NCBI RefSeq assembly: GCF_902497995.1
Contig: NZ_CABVII010000014.1
Span: forward strand, 1 to 64,000
DNA: 64,000 bases
Direction of reading: 5' to 3'
DNA from: Pseudomonas fluorescens
GTDB taxonomy: Bacteria; Pseudomonadota; Gammaproteobacteria; Pseudomonadales; Pseudomonadaceae
Position 1 is the first letter of the stretch; each line of letters starts with the position of its first letter. A program made the position numbers and the translations under genes. The notes beneath the pieces are model-generated. The model was not told the origin of the DNA. It saw nothing but the letters and a program-made list of their open reading frames with translations, and ran no database searches. Of the stretch, positions 15,470-24,231 are shown in pieces.

Positions 15470-16225
15470 ATGACTCAGATCGCCCGCATCAGCGACACCG
15501 GCAATGAACGCCGCCTGCAAGCCGAACGCCTGGTGGGCGCCAAGGCCCTGCAGGAAGCCCAGGCCTTGCGCTTCAACGTGTTCAGCGGCGAATTCAACGC
15601 CCGGCTCAAAGGCGCGGAGCTGGGACTGGACATGGATGACTATGATGTTCACTGCGCGCACATCGGCGTGCGTGACTTGAACAGCGGGCGCCTGGTGGCG
15701 ACCACCCGCTTGCTCGACCATACCGCCGCCAGCAGTCTGGGCAAGTTCTACAGCGAAGAAGAATTCAGCCTGCATGGCCTGGTCCATCTGAAGGGGCCGA
15801 TTCTGGAAATCGGCCGCACCTGCGTCGACCCGGCCTACCGCAACGGCGGCACCATCGCCGTGCTCTGGGGTGAACTGGCTGAAGTGCTGAACCAGGGCGG
15901 CTACAGCTATTTGATGGGTTGCGCGAGCATTCCGATGCAGGACGGCGGCATCCAGGCCCACGCGATCATGCAGCGCCTGCGCGAACGTTACCTGAGCACC
16001 GAACACCTGCGGGCCGAACCGAAGAAACCACTGCCGACCCTGGCTATCCCGTCCAACGTCATCGCCGAAATGCCGCCGCTGCTCAAGGCCTACATGCGCC
16101 TGGGCGCAAAGATCTGCGGCGAGCCGTGCTGGGACGAAGACTTCCAGGTCGCCGACGTGTTCATCCTGCTCAAGCGCGACGAACTTTGCCCGCGTTACGC
16201 CAAGCACTTCAAGGCGGCCGTATGA
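15470..16225 (+). CDS. olsB: L-ornithine N(alpha)-acyltransferase (ornithine lipid synthesis)
   Basis: 251 residues, GNAT-fold N-acyltransferase of the OlsB type, with LEIGRTCVDPAYRNGGTIAV as the acyl-donor loop and YSYLMGCASIPMQDGG. It attaches a 3-hydroxyacyl chain from acyl-ACP to ornithine, giving lyso-ornithine lipid. The gene precedes olsA with an ATGATGG overlap, the usual two-step operon for phosphorus-free membrane lipids. The upstream 150 bases contain the promoter, shared divergently with the dehydrogenase-like gene. Confidence 0.92.
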   Translation: MTQIARISDTGNERRLQAERLVGAKALQEAQALRFNVFSGEFNARLKGAELGLDMDDYDVHCAHIGVRDLNSGRLVATTRLLDHTAASSLGKFYSEEEFSLHGLVHLKGPILEIGRTCVDPAYRNGGTIAVLWGELAEVLNQGGYSYLMGCASIPMQDGGIQAHAIMQRLRERYLSTEHLRAEPKKPLPTLAIPSNVIAEMPPLLKAYMRLGAKICGEPCWDEDFQVADVFILLKRDELCPRYAKHFKAAV

Positions 16226-17016
16226 TGGGCCGGTTGCGGGTGTACGCGCGGATTGCGCGAGTGTTGGTGGTGGTCGCCCTGGGATTGACCATGGCCGGTA
16301 TGTTCGGGCTATTCGAACGTTCGGGGATCGCCCATTCGATGGTCCGCCGCCAGCGTTGGTCGCGGTTCTTCATGGCGCGCCTGAGCAATGCCCTGCCCTT
16401 TCGCGTGACCGTGCACGGGACATTGCCGAAGGCACCGATGCTCTGGGTCAGCAACCATGTGTCCTGGACCGATATCCCGCTGCTGGGCATGCTCACACCG
16501 CTGTCGTTCCTGTCCAAGGCCGAAGTGCGCACCTGGCCCGTAGCGGGCTGGTTGGCGGCCAAGGCCGGCAGCCTGTTTATCCGTCGCGGGTCGGGCGACA
16601 GCCAGTTGATCCGCAAACAGATGACCCGCCATCTGGAGCAGGAACACCCGCTGCTGATGTTCCCGGAAGGCACCACCACCGATGGTCGTTCGTTGCGCAC
16701 CTTTCATGGGCGATTGCTGTCGGCGGCGATCGATTGCGAAGTGAAGCTGCAGCCGGTGGCAATTCGTTATCTGCGTGACGGCGAGCTCGATACCCTGGCT
16801 CCGTTCATTGGCGATGACGATTTGCTCTCGCACCTGATGCGTTTGTTTGCCAATGATCGGGGGGAGGTGGAGATTCATCTGCTCAAGCCGATCGCCTGCG
16901 AAGGTCGCGAGCGGGCCGCGCTGGCGTTTGAAGCGCAGCAGGCGGTGCAGAAGGCGTTGTTTGGGGCGATTCCCGAAACGCAGAAAGCGCCCATGCGTCC
17001 GGCAATTGCAGCCTGA
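16222..17016 (+). CDS. olsA: lyso-ornithine lipid acyltransferase (PlsC-like)
   Basis: 264 residues. An N-terminal membrane segment (about 10-32) is followed by the acyltransferase motifs NHVSWTDIP (HX4D) and FPEGTTTDGRSL. It belongs to the 1-acylglycerol-3-phosphate acyltransferase family; next to olsB it most likely O-acylates lyso-ornithine lipid. The start is the ATGATGG that overlaps the olsB stop; the long open frame upstream is in the olsB region and not coding. A REP pair follows the stop. Confidence 0.9.
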   Translation: MMGRLRVYARIARVLVVVALGLTMAGMFGLFERSGIAHSMVRRQRWSRFFMARLSNALPFRVTVHGTLPKAPMLWVSNHVSWTDIPLLGMLTPLSFLSKAEVRTWPVAGWLAAKAGSLFIRRGSGDSQLIRKQMTRHLEQEHPLLMFPEGTTTDGRSLRTFHGRLLSAAIDCEVKLQPVAIRYLRDGELDTLAPFIGDDDLLSHLMRLFANDRGEVEIHLLKPIACEGRERAALAFEAQQAVQKALFGAIPETQKAPMRPAIAA

Positions 17017-17047
17017 CACGCACTTATATGAAGAAACAAAAATCCCC

Positions 17048-17139
17048 TGTGGGAGCGGGCTTGCTCGCGAATGCGGTGTGTCAGTCGACATCAATGGTGA
17101 ATGACACACTGCATTCGCGAGCAAGCCCGCTCCCACAGG
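17048..17139. repeat. REP pair downstream of olsA
   Basis: TGTGGGAGCGGGCTTGCTCG and its reverse complement around a linker with GTGTGTCAGTCGACATCAAT, between convergent olsA and the ACP phosphodiesterase gene. Confidence 0.92.
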
Positions 17140-17142
17140 GAT

Positions 17143-17721
17143 TTATGTCGCTGGGTGGTTCTGTGCGAAATCCTGAAGCTGCGGATAGAACAACCGGAAA
17201 TCCTCGCTCAACGGCTCATACAACACCCGCAATTCCTGCATCGCCCCCGCCAACTCCTCCGGCCGGGTCAAGCGCCGCGAAATCCCCCGCAACACCTGCT
17301 CCAACACCGCAAACTCCCGGTAAGACCCCAACCAGTCATTAGCCACCATATGCGGCGCAATCATCGCCAGGCGTTCCGGCAATTGCGGCTCGGCGGACAA
17401 CACCCGGTACACGTCCGAAGTGAATTGCTCCAGCGGTTGGTCGGCATACAACGTCCAGTCCCGGGCCAGGCAATGGTCGAAAAACACGTCGAGCACGATC
17501 CCGGCATAACGCCGGCGGGTCACGGCAAATCGCGACAATGAGATATCCACCAACGGATGGCGGTCGGTAAAGACGTCGATGCGCCGATGCAGGTGGATGG
17601 CCGCCTCGATCTCCGGATCGAACTGCCCTTGCAGCCGTCCTTTGACGAAATCGCCATACAGGCTGCCGAGCAATTGACCGGGGCGCTGGCCACCGAGGTG
17701 CAGATGTGCGAGATAGTTCAT
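17143..17721 (-). CDS. acpH: acyl carrier protein phosphodiesterase (AcpH-like)
   Basis: 192 residues of the DUF479/AcpH family, an HD-domain-like fold that removes the 4'-phosphopantetheine group from holo-ACP. Characteristic stretches are MNYLAHLHLGG at the N terminus, GSLYGDFVKGRL, LHRRIDVFTDRHP and VLDVFFDHCLARDW, which carry the metal-binding His and Asp residues. Single gene, convergent with olsA. Assignment to the family is firm; the ACP substrate is taken from the E. coli member. Confidence 0.87.
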   Translation of the reverse strand: MNYLAHLHLGGQRPGQLLGSLYGDFVKGRLQGQFDPEIEAAIHLHRRIDVFTDRHPLVDISLSRFAVTRRRYAGIVLDVFFDHCLARDWTLYADQPLEQFTSDVYRVLSAEPQLPERLAMIAPHMVANDWLGSYREFAVLEQVLRGISRRLTRPEELAGAMQELRVLYEPLSEDFRLFYPQLQDFAQNHPAT

Positions 17722-17777
17722 GGACGCAGCTTAGCACTGCGGCTTTACATCTGGACAACCAACATATCGTTATAACC

Positions 17778-17864
17778 CGATATACCGATTTACGCGGTCA
17801 TCAGACCAAAATCATATTGGTATATCGCGAAGTACCGATTTAAAGTTCGCCTCATCGCGATATA
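17778..17864. promoter_or_regulatory. repeat-rich operator region of the ArsR-MFS-xenB operon
   Basis: CGATATACC (17778-17786) is the exact reverse complement of GGTATATCG (17819-17827), and TATATCGCGA (17821-17830) of TCGCGATATA (17855-17864). TACCGATTTA occurs directly twice (17783 and 17833). These symmetrical AT-rich elements sit 30-115 bases before the ArsR start, as expected for autoregulatory ArsR operators. Confidence 0.6.
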
Positions 17865-17892
17865 GCGTTTTACTCATCACGAGCCCAACCCC

Positions 17893-18213
17893 ATGACCAT
17901 CGACCTCGACGAAATAATAAAAGCGCTGGCACACCCAGTACGCCGAGACATCCTCATCTGGCTGAAAGACCCCAAGACCCAGTTCCCGGAACAACTGCAC
18001 AACCACGAGTACGGCATTTGCGCCGGACAGATCGATCAACGCTGCGGCCTGTCGCAGTCGACCGTGTCCGCTCACTTGGCGACCTTGCAACGTGCGGGAC
18101 TGATCAGCAGTCAGAAAGCCGGTCAATGGCACTTCTTCAAACGCAACGAGGACGTGATTCAGGCGTTCCTCGACGCCATCGTCAAAGAGCTCAGCGCTCC
18201 GACAAGGAATTAG
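17893..18213 (+). CDS. ArsR-family HTH transcriptional regulator
   Basis: 106 residues with a winged helix: IIKALAHPVRRDILIWLKDP, CAGQIDQRCGLSQSTVSAHL and LQRAGLISSQKAGQWHFFKR. The metal-binding ELCVC motif of ArsR/SmtB is absent; one Cys (GICAGQ, about residue 42) and one in RCGLSQ remain, so it may sense a thiol-reactive compound instead. First gene of an operon: the MFS gene starts three bases after its stop. It probably represses its own operon through the inverted repeats upstream. Confidence 0.9.
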   Translation: MTIDLDEIIKALAHPVRRDILIWLKDPKTQFPEQLHNHEYGICAGQIDQRCGLSQSTVSAHLATLQRAGLISSQKAGQWHFFKRNEDVIQAFLDAIVKELSAPTRN

Positions 18214-18216
18214 ACA

Positions 18217-19383
18217 ATGCCCCTCTCGCTACTCATCCTGGCCTTGAGCGCCTTCGCCATCGGCACCACCGAGTTCGTCATCATGGGCCTGCTGCCCGAT
18301 GTGGCGGCGGACCTCGGCGTGTCGATCCCCGGCGCCGGCTGGCTGGTGACCGGTTACGCCCTGGGCGTGGCCATTGGTGCGCCGTTCATGGCACTGGCCA
18401 CCTCCCGCCTGCCACGCAAGGCCGCCCTGGTAGCGTTGATGGGGATTTTCATTATCGGCAACCTGCTGTGTGCAGTGGCCAGTGACTACAACGTGCTGAT
18501 GTTCGCCCGGGTGGTCACCGCCCTGTGTCACGGTGCGTTCTTCGGCATCGGTTCGGTGGTGGCGGCAGGCCTGGTGCCGGCGAACAAACGCGCCTCGGCC
18601 GTCGCCTTGATGTTTACCGGCCTGACCCTGGCCAACGTGCTGGGCGTTCCACTGGGCACCGCGCTCGGGCAGGAAGCCGGCTGGCGCTCGACGTTCTGGG
18701 CCGTGACCGTGATCGGTGTGATTGCGCTGATCGGCTTGATCCGCTTCCTGCCGGCCAAGCGCGATGAAGAAAAGCTCGACATGCGCGCCGAACTGCGCGC
18801 CCTGAAGGGTGCCGGGATCTGGCTGTCCCTGAGCATGACCGCATTGTTCGCGGCTTCCGTATTCACCCTGTTCACCTATGTCGCCCCACTGCTCGGCGAT
18901 GTCACCGGCGTCTCGCCCAAAGGCGTGACCTGGACCCTGATGCTCATCGGTCTTGGCCTGACCGTCGGCAACATCATCGGCGGCAAGCTGGCCGACAAAG
19001 CCATGGCCGCGACGCTGATTGGGGTCTTCATCTCGATGGCCGTGATCTCTACCGTGCTGACCTGGACCAGCGTCGCGCTGATCCCGACCGAAATCACCCT
19101 GTTCCTCTGGGCCACCGCGTGCTTTGCCGCCGTACCCGCCCTGCAAGTAAATGTCGTGACCTACGGCAAGGCCGCACCGAACCTGGTGTCGACCCTGAAC
19201 ATCGGCGCCTTCAACGTCGGCAACGCACTGGGTGCCTGGGTTGGCGGCAGCGTCATCGCCCACGGTTTCGGCCTGACCAGCGTACCTCTCGCGGCAGCGG
19301 CACTGGCGGTACTCGCCCTGCTGGTGACCCTGATTACTTTCCGTCAGCGCAGCAATCCCGAACTGGCCCCCGCCACTAACTGA
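18217..19383 (+). CDS. MFS efflux transporter (DHA1/AraJ-like)
   Basis: 388 residues with twelve predicted membrane helices, ending in a short charged tail. The N-terminal FAIGTTEFVIMGLLPDVAAD and GYALGVAIGAPFMAL are typical of the arabinose-efflux-permease-like DHA1 transporters, and loop 2-3 has RLPRKAAL. Inner membrane proton-driven drug or metabolite exporter; substrate unknown. Sits between the ArsR regulator (three bases) and the ene-reductase (21 bases), so its substrate may be the same electrophile or its product. Confidence 0.92.
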   Translation: MPLSLLILALSAFAIGTTEFVIMGLLPDVAADLGVSIPGAGWLVTGYALGVAIGAPFMALATSRLPRKAALVALMGIFIIGNLLCAVASDYNVLMFARVVTALCHGAFFGIGSVVAAGLVPANKRASAVALMFTGLTLANVLGVPLGTALGQEAGWRSTFWAVTVIGVIALIGLIRFLPAKRDEEKLDMRAELRALKGAGIWLSLSMTALFAASVFTLFTYVAPLLGDVTGVSPKGVTWTLMLIGLGLTVGNIIGGKLADKAMAATLIGVFISMAVISTVLTWTSVALIPTEITLFLWATACFAAVPALQVNVVTYGKAAPNLVSTLNIGAFNVGNALGAWVGGSVIAHGFGLTSVPLAAAALAVLALLVTLITFRQRSNPELAPATN

Positions 19384-19404
19384 TCTCTACAGGAGAGCGA
19401 CTTC

Positions 19405-20454
19405 ATGACGACTATTTTCGATCCGATCACACTGGGCGACCTCGAGTTGGCCAACCGCATCATCATGGCGCCCCTGACCCGCTGCCGCGCCGACGAAGGC
19501 CGAGTGCCCAACGCGCTGATGGCTGAATATTACGTGCAACGCGCCTCGGCCGGCCTGATCCTCAGCGAGGCCACCTCGGTCACCCCGATGGGCGTCGGCT
19601 ATCCGGACACCCCGGGCATCTGGTCCAACGATCAGGTACGTGGCTGGACCAACGTGACCAAAGCGATCCACGGCGCGGGCGGCAAGATCTTCCTGCAACT
19701 GTGGCACGTCGGCCGGGTTTCCCACGGGTTGTACCTGAACGGAGAAGCGCCGGTCGCACCGAGCGCCATCCAGCAAAAAGGCCACGTCAGCCTGGTTCGC
19801 CCACTGGCCGACTACCCAACCCCCCGTGCTCTGGAAACCGCTGAAATCGCCGACATCGTCGACGCTTATCGTGTAGGTGCCGAGAATGCCAAGGCCGCCG
19901 GCTTCGACGGCGTGGAAATCCACGGCGCCAACGGTTACCTGCTCGACCAGTTCCTGCAAAGCAGCACCAACCAGCGCACCGACCACTACGGCGGCTCCCT
20001 GGAAAACCGTGCTCGCCTGTTGCTGGAAGTGACCGACGCGGCGATCGAAGTCTGGGGCGCGGGCCGCGTGGGTGTGCACCTGTCACCACGCGCCGATCTG
20101 CATGACATGGGCGACGACAATCTGTCCGAGACCTTCACCTACGTCGCTCGCGAACTGGGCAAACGTGGCATCGCCTTTATCTGCTCGCGCGAAAATGAAG
20201 CCGGCGACAGCATCGGCCCACAACTCAAGGAAGCCTTCGGCGGACCCTACATCGTCAACGAACGCTTCACCAAGGACAGTGCCAACGCCTGGCTGGCCAG
20301 CGGCAAGGCCGATGCGGTCGCCTTCGGCGTGCCGTTCATTGCCAATCCCGACTTGCCAGCACGCTTGAAGGCGGATGCGCCGCTGAACGAGGTCCGTCCT
20401 GAATTGTTCTACGCCAAGGGGCCGGTTGGTTACATCGACTACCCAGTGATGTAA
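19405..20454 (+). CDS. xenB: old yellow enzyme family alkene reductase (XenB-like)
   Basis: 349 residues, FMN-dependent TIM barrel of the OYE family. NRIIMAPLTRCRADEGRVPN, FLQLWHVGRVSHG, GFDGVEIHGANGYLLDQFLQ and TNQRTDHYGGSLENRARL are the flavin and substrate-binding signatures; the His-Gly-Ala-Asn segment supplies the substrate-anchoring pair. Sequence pattern closely follows Pseudomonas xenobiotic reductase B, which reduces nitroesters, nitroaromatics and activated alkenes with NADPH. Last gene of the ArsR-MFS operon; a strong terminator follows at 20474-20509. Confidence 0.9.
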   Translation: MTTIFDPITLGDLELANRIIMAPLTRCRADEGRVPNALMAEYYVQRASAGLILSEATSVTPMGVGYPDTPGIWSNDQVRGWTNVTKAIHGAGGKIFLQLWHVGRVSHGLYLNGEAPVAPSAIQQKGHVSLVRPLADYPTPRALETAEIADIVDAYRVGAENAKAAGFDGVEIHGANGYLLDQFLQSSTNQRTDHYGGSLENRARLLLEVTDAAIEVWGAGRVGVHLSPRADLHDMGDDNLSETFTYVARELGKRGIAFICSRENEAGDSIGPQLKEAFGGPYIVNERFTKDSANAWLASGKADAVAFGVPFIANPDLPARLKADAPLNEVRPELFYAKGPVGYIDYPVM

Positions 20455-20473
20455 GCGCCAGCCTCTGCAGCGC

Positions 20474-20509
20474 AAAAAGCCCCGACTCGAAAGAGCCGGG
20501 GCTTTTTTG
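20474..20509 (+). terminator. rho-independent terminator after xenB
   Basis: AAAAAGCCCCGACTCGAAAG followed by the complementary arm and a run of six T. The GC-rich stem of about nine pairs ends the ArsR-MFS-xenB transcript. Confidence 0.9.
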
Positions 20510-20551
20510 TGGTTATCCACGCAATCCCGGGGAACACTGATAACGCAGTAC

Positions 20552-20651
20552 CTGTAGGAGCCGGCTTGCTGGCGATGGACTCAAGTGCGCCGCGTTTAAC
20601 CAGATCGCACGCGTTATCGTTAACGATCATCGCCAGCAAGCCGGCTCCTGC
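20552..20651. repeat. REP pair, GTAGGAGCCGGCTTGCTGGC type
   Basis: Left unit CTGTAGGAGCCGGCTTGCTG and right unit CCAGCAAGCCGGCTCCTGC around a linker, between xenB and the convergent GNAT gene. Confidence 0.88.
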
Positions 20652-20732
20652 AAGGGACCGTGGCCACGCTGAAAATAAAATGATCTCCAGTCCAGTGAAG
20701 AACCTTTTTTCAGCCTCGACTGCTTCTACAGG

Positions 20733-21221
20733 TCAGAGTTCGAGCACCATCTCATGCCACGCCATCCCGCCATGGTCGGAGGCGGAAGGCTTGATGTAGG
20801 CGAAACCAAAACCCGCGTAGAACGGAATATGCCGCTCCTTGCACATCAGGTTGACGCTGCTCTTGTTCAACGCGCGCATCCGCTCGATGAACTCAGCCAT
20901 CAAACGTTTGGCCAGGCCTTGCCCCTGAAAAGCCGGATGCACCACCACCGACATGATCACCACATGCGGACCCGCGGGGTCGTGGCCGATCAGCTCCTTG
21001 AATGCCTCGTCCGACATCTCCACCTGAAACGCCGCGCCGGAATTGATGAAACCGGCGACGACGCCGTCCACTTCGGCCACGATAAACCCCTCGGGCCAGG
21101 TGGCAATGCGGGTGGCGATTTTCTCCCGGGTCGCGGCTTCGTCACCTTCGTAGGCAAGGGTTTCGATGGCGTAGCAACGGTCCAGGTCAGCGGGGGTGAC
21201 GTGGCGGATGACGGTGTTCAT
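20733..21221 (-). CDS. GNAT family N-acetyltransferase
   Basis: 162 residues, a complete GNAT domain: N-terminal RHVTPADLDRCYAIE, acetyl-CoA-binding SVVVHPAFQGQGLAKRLM (R/QxxGxG/A loop) and a C-terminal KERHIPFYAGFGFAYIKPS. Acetylates an unknown amine, perhaps a polyamine or antibiotic. Stands alone between a REP pair and a small effector-binding protein gene on the same strand. Confidence 0.9.
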   Translation of the reverse strand: MNTVIRHVTPADLDRCYAIETLAYEGDEAATREKIATRIATWPEGFIVAEVDGVVAGFINSGAAFQVEMSDEAFKELIGHDPAGPHVVIMSVVVHPAFQGQGLAKRLMAEFIERMRALNKSSVNLMCKERHIPFYAGFGFAYIKPSASDHGGMAWHEMVLEL

Positions 21222-21316
21222 GGCAGCTCGGAATCAGCGAGGGAAAGGCGCGAATCATAAATCAGCGCCAGCTCGACATCGAGAGGCGAATCGCCGATTC
21301 GCCTCTCATCCGGCCG

Positions 21317-21802
21317 TCAGGGCTTGAGCGGCAACCAGATTTCCAGCTTGCCGGTGTTGAGCTTCGGGTTGAAGTCTTCGCTGTAGCGTTCGAACTCCGG
21401 GGCATCCGCCGCTTGATAACCGGACTGCGGCAGCCAGGTTTTCCAGATGTACTGAAACGTCTGGGGCAAGGAATCCAGAGAGCCCTTGTGCTCGAACACG
21501 GCATAGTGCTGAGGCTGGACCTCAACCCAACGGTATTTTTCCGGCAGGTCGTCGAGTTTGTCGATCTCGACGCCGGCAATGTATTCGAAGCCACCCTTGC
21601 CATCTGGATTGCAGCAAATGCCGTAGGTCACTTCGCTTTTTTGACCGGGAATTTTGCCAATTTCGGGAATGAATTTCTCCCAGAGATCGGGAATACCCTG
21701 GGTCGTACCTGCCGTAAATCGCCCGCCAAGCCCTGCAATAAGCAGAAAGTGCCCGTGTGCGAAGCGTGGCTTGGCCGTTTCGACGCCTGTTTGCTCATCC
21801 AT
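21317..21802 (-). CDS. GyrI-like effector-binding domain protein
   Basis: 161 residues. Matches the stand-alone AraC-effector-binding (GyrI-like) fold: FLLIAGLGGRFTAG, WEKFIPEIGKIPGQ, TYGICCNPDGKGGFEYIAGV, YAVFEHKGSLDSLPQTFQYI and a C-terminal LEIWLPLKP. No DNA-binding domain is present, so it probably binds a small hydrophobic molecule. Start ATG chosen because AGGAG lies seven bases upstream; 43 extra upstream codons are not conserved. Confidence 0.87.
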   Translation of the reverse strand: MDEQTGVETAKPRFAHGHFLLIAGLGGRFTAGTTQGIPDLWEKFIPEIGKIPGQKSEVTYGICCNPDGKGGFEYIAGVEIDKLDDLPEKYRWVEVQPQHYAVFEHKGSLDSLPQTFQYIWKTWLPQSGYQAADAPEFERYSEDFNPKLNTGKLEIWLPLKP

Positions 21803-21869
21803 GACTCGACTCCTGATACAAAAAAGTGGGTTCGGCTGGGAGTATAGAAGCCAAACCCGATTCGCCCAG

Positions 21870-22532
21870 TCAGAGCCCGTGAAGCGGTCCGACGGCGCTG
21901 GCACCAATAAACTCGTTGTATCCCGATACAATCACGTAGACCGCGAAATAGCAGAATATCGCCGACGATGCCAGGTAGGAATAACGCAGCAGCTTGTCGC
22001 CCAGCAGCTTGCCGCCATGGCTCGCGGCGAAGCACAGGCCGATGCACCACAGCACCCCGGCACAGAGAAATCCGCCTAGAAACAGCGCTGAACTCAGCGC
22101 GCCTGCGCCGCCGGAACGAGCGATCAGGGTGCCGCCCACCGCCGCGAACCACAAAATGGCACTGGGGGAAGACATGGCGAGGAAAATCCCGCGTAAAAAC
22201 TCGTGCCGATGGGAGTTCTGCCCCACCTCCCCTGCCTGGGCCAGCACCGCCTCATGGTGAATCGCCGAATGGATCATTTTCGCCGCGAAGTACACCAGCA
22301 GCGCCGACCCGCCGATCCACAGCACCCAGCGCACCGTTTCGTATTGCAGTAAAACAGTCATGCCCGCCAGCGCCAGCACTGCGTAGATCAGATCGCCAAC
22401 ACAGGTCCCCAACCCCAAGGCAAAGCCTTGGAAATAGCCGCGTTGCATCGCCAGGGTGATCATCGCGATATTGGCCACGCCTATGTCCAGGCACAGCGAA
22501 AGGCTCAGCAGGAAGCCACTGGTAAATTCCAT
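21870..22532 (-). CDS. LysE family amino-acid exporter
   Basis: 220 residues with six membrane helices. The N-terminal SGFLLSLSLCLDIGVANIAM carries the LysE family Asn in the first helix, and FALGLGTCVGDLIYAVLALAG is the second signature. Inner-membrane efflux of amino acids or derivatives; substrate unknown. Start ATG is preceded by AAGGAAATC. Divergent from alaC, with which it may share amino-acid-related control. Confidence 0.87.
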   Translation of the reverse strand: MEFTSGFLLSLSLCLDIGVANIAMITLAMQRGYFQGFALGLGTCVGDLIYAVLALAGMTVLLQYETVRWVLWIGGSALLVYFAAKMIHSAIHHEAVLAQAGEVGQNSHRHEFLRGIFLAMSSPSAILWFAAVGGTLIARSGGAGALSSALFLGGFLCAGVLWCIGLCFAASHGGKLLGDKLLRYSYLASSAIFCYFAVYVIVSGYNEFIGASAVGPLHGL

Positions 22533-22671
22533 CAACCGATTTCCTTCGGACAAATTTGTTTACGTAGACGCTGGACAGTTTGCCACAGCTGCCCGTACAT
22601 TCCGCCACAGGCCACCGCAGTGGCCAGCGTCGCTCGGACGGTTCCGGGCGCTCACGTTATCCGAGGCAACA

Positions 22672-23889
22672 ATGGCAAACCCAGGTTCGCCGCGCCGCTT
22701 TGCGCGCATAGATCGACTCCCCCCTTACGTATTCAACATCACTGCCGAGCTGAAGATGGCCGCCCGTCGTCGTGGCGAAGACATCATCGACTTCAGCATG
22801 GGCAACCCCGACGGGGCGACGCCGCCGCATATCGTCGACAAACTCGTCACCGTCGCCCAGCGCGAAGATACCCACGGTTACTCGACATCCAAGGGTATCC
22901 CCCGTCTGCGCCGGGCGATTTCCAACTGGTACAAGGATCGCTACGCGGTCGACATCGATCCGGAAAGCGAAGCCATTGTCACCATCGGCTCCAAGGAAGG
23001 CCTGGCGCACTTGATGCTGGCCACCCTCGACCAGGGCGACACGGTGCTGGTGCCGAACCCGAGTTATCCGATTCACATCTACGGTGCCGTGATTGCCGGC
23101 GCCCAGGTGCGCTCGGTGCCACTGATTCCGGGCGTGGATTTCTTCGCCGAACTGGAAAGCGCGATTCGCGGTTCGATCCCGAAACCGAAAATGATGATCC
23201 TCGGCTTCCCGTCCAACCCTACCGCCCAGTGCGTGGAGCTGGATTTCTTCGAGCGGGTGATCGCCCTCGCCAAGCAGTACGACGTGCTGGTGGTGCACGA
23301 CCTGGCCTATGCCGACATTGTCTACGACGGCTGGAAAGCCCCGTCGATCATGCAGGTGCCTGGCGCCAAGGACATTGCCGTGGAGTTTTTCACCCTGTCC
23401 AAGAGCTACAACATGGCCGGCTGGCGCATCGGCTTCATGGTCGGCAACGCCGAACTGGTCAACGCCCTGGCGCGGATCAAGAGCTACCACGACTACGGCA
23501 CTTTTACCCCGCTGCAAGTCGCCGCTATTGCCGCACTGGAAGGCGATCAGCAGTGTGTCAAAGACATTGCCGAGCAATACCGCCAGCGGCGCAATGTGCT
23601 GGTCAAAGGCCTGCATGAACTGGGCTGGATGGTCGAAAACCCGAAAGCATCGATGTACGTCTGGGCCAAGATTCCCGAGGCTTATGCGCACCTGGGTTCG
23701 CTGGAATTCGCCAAGAAAATGCTCGCCGAAGCCAAGGTCTGCGTCTCGCCGGGTGTCGGGTTTGGGGAGTATGGGGATGATCATGTGCGCTTTGCGCTGA
23801 TCGAAAACCAGGACCGGATTCGCCAGGCCGTACGCGGGATTCGCGGGATGTTCCGGGCGGATGGGCTTATCGCCAAATCTAATACCTGA
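22672..23889 (+). CDS. alaC: alanine-forming aminotransferase (AlaC)
   Basis: 405 residues, class I/II PLP aminotransferase. The PLP-binding Lys is in FTLSKSYNMAGWRIGFMVG (about residue 245), preceded by NPTAQ at the pyridine-binding region and VHDLAYAD. Closely resembles AlaC, the glutamate-pyruvate aminotransferase that makes alanine from pyruvate. The start was set at ATG 22672 after CCGAGGC; the frame is open 72 codons further upstream but overlaps the LysE promoter. A REP unit and IS insertion follow the stop. Confidence 0.93.
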   Translation: MANPGSPRRFARIDRLPPYVFNITAELKMAARRRGEDIIDFSMGNPDGATPPHIVDKLVTVAQREDTHGYSTSKGIPRLRRAISNWYKDRYAVDIDPESEAIVTIGSKEGLAHLMLATLDQGDTVLVPNPSYPIHIYGAVIAGAQVRSVPLIPGVDFFAELESAIRGSIPKPKMMILGFPSNPTAQCVELDFFERVIALAKQYDVLVVHDLAYADIVYDGWKAPSIMQVPGAKDIAVEFFTLSKSYNMAGWRIGFMVGNAELVNALARIKSYHDYGTFTPLQVAAIAALEGDQQCVKDIAEQYRQRRNVLVKGLHELGWMVENPKASMYVWAKIPEAYAHLGSLEFAKKMLAEAKVCVSPGVGFGEYGDDHVRFALIENQDRIRQAVRGIRGMFRADGLIAKSNT

Positions 23890-23899
23890 CACATGACAA

Positions 23900-23925
23900 T
23901 GTGGGAGCGGGCTTGCTCGCGAAAG
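23900..23925. repeat. left REP unit of a BIME split by the IS
   Basis: TGTGGGAGCGGGCTTGCTCG followed by CGAAAGGG, the usual left unit. Its partner is now on the other side of the IS. Confidence 0.9.
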
Positions 23926-23966
23926 GGCCATCACATTCAAAGTAGATATTGAATGTAAGTCCGTAT

Positions 23967-24231
23967 ATGGACTCCCCCTCATTGCAAGCCCCGTTGCTTT
24001 GGCGCCCGTGCCGACTGCACACGTATATTCGGCCTCTAAATACGGCATCGTTTCGATGCAGGGCCATGATGGGCTATTCGCGCGCCGGCTCCCGATCGCT
24101 TTTTCGTGCTTTTCGCACTTGGACATTCGAGGGTTTTGCCGACGCCGGTTCGACCGGTTTGCCATCGTTCAGGTTGCTTCGCAATCGTGGTTAAGAGTTG
24201 TTTCTCTCGTAGAACACGTCGGGTAAATAGA
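23967..24231 (-). ncRNA. candidate guide (seek/bridge) RNA region of the IS1111 element
   Basis: The 265 bp between the transposase stop and the right IS terminus has no plausible gene but several perfect small hairpins when read on the transposase strand: GCATCG-AAA-CGATGC, GTGC-GAAAA-GCAC and CCGGT-type arms around TCG. IS1111-group elements encode their targeting RNA in this position downstream of the recombinase. Boundaries are unknown; the assignment is by position and structure only. Confidence 0.5.

Noticed and set aside
22657..24165. 502-codon minus-strand open frame opposite alaC
   Set aside because: It runs through the REP and into the IS and is antisense to a clear aminotransferase, so it is only GC-driven openness.
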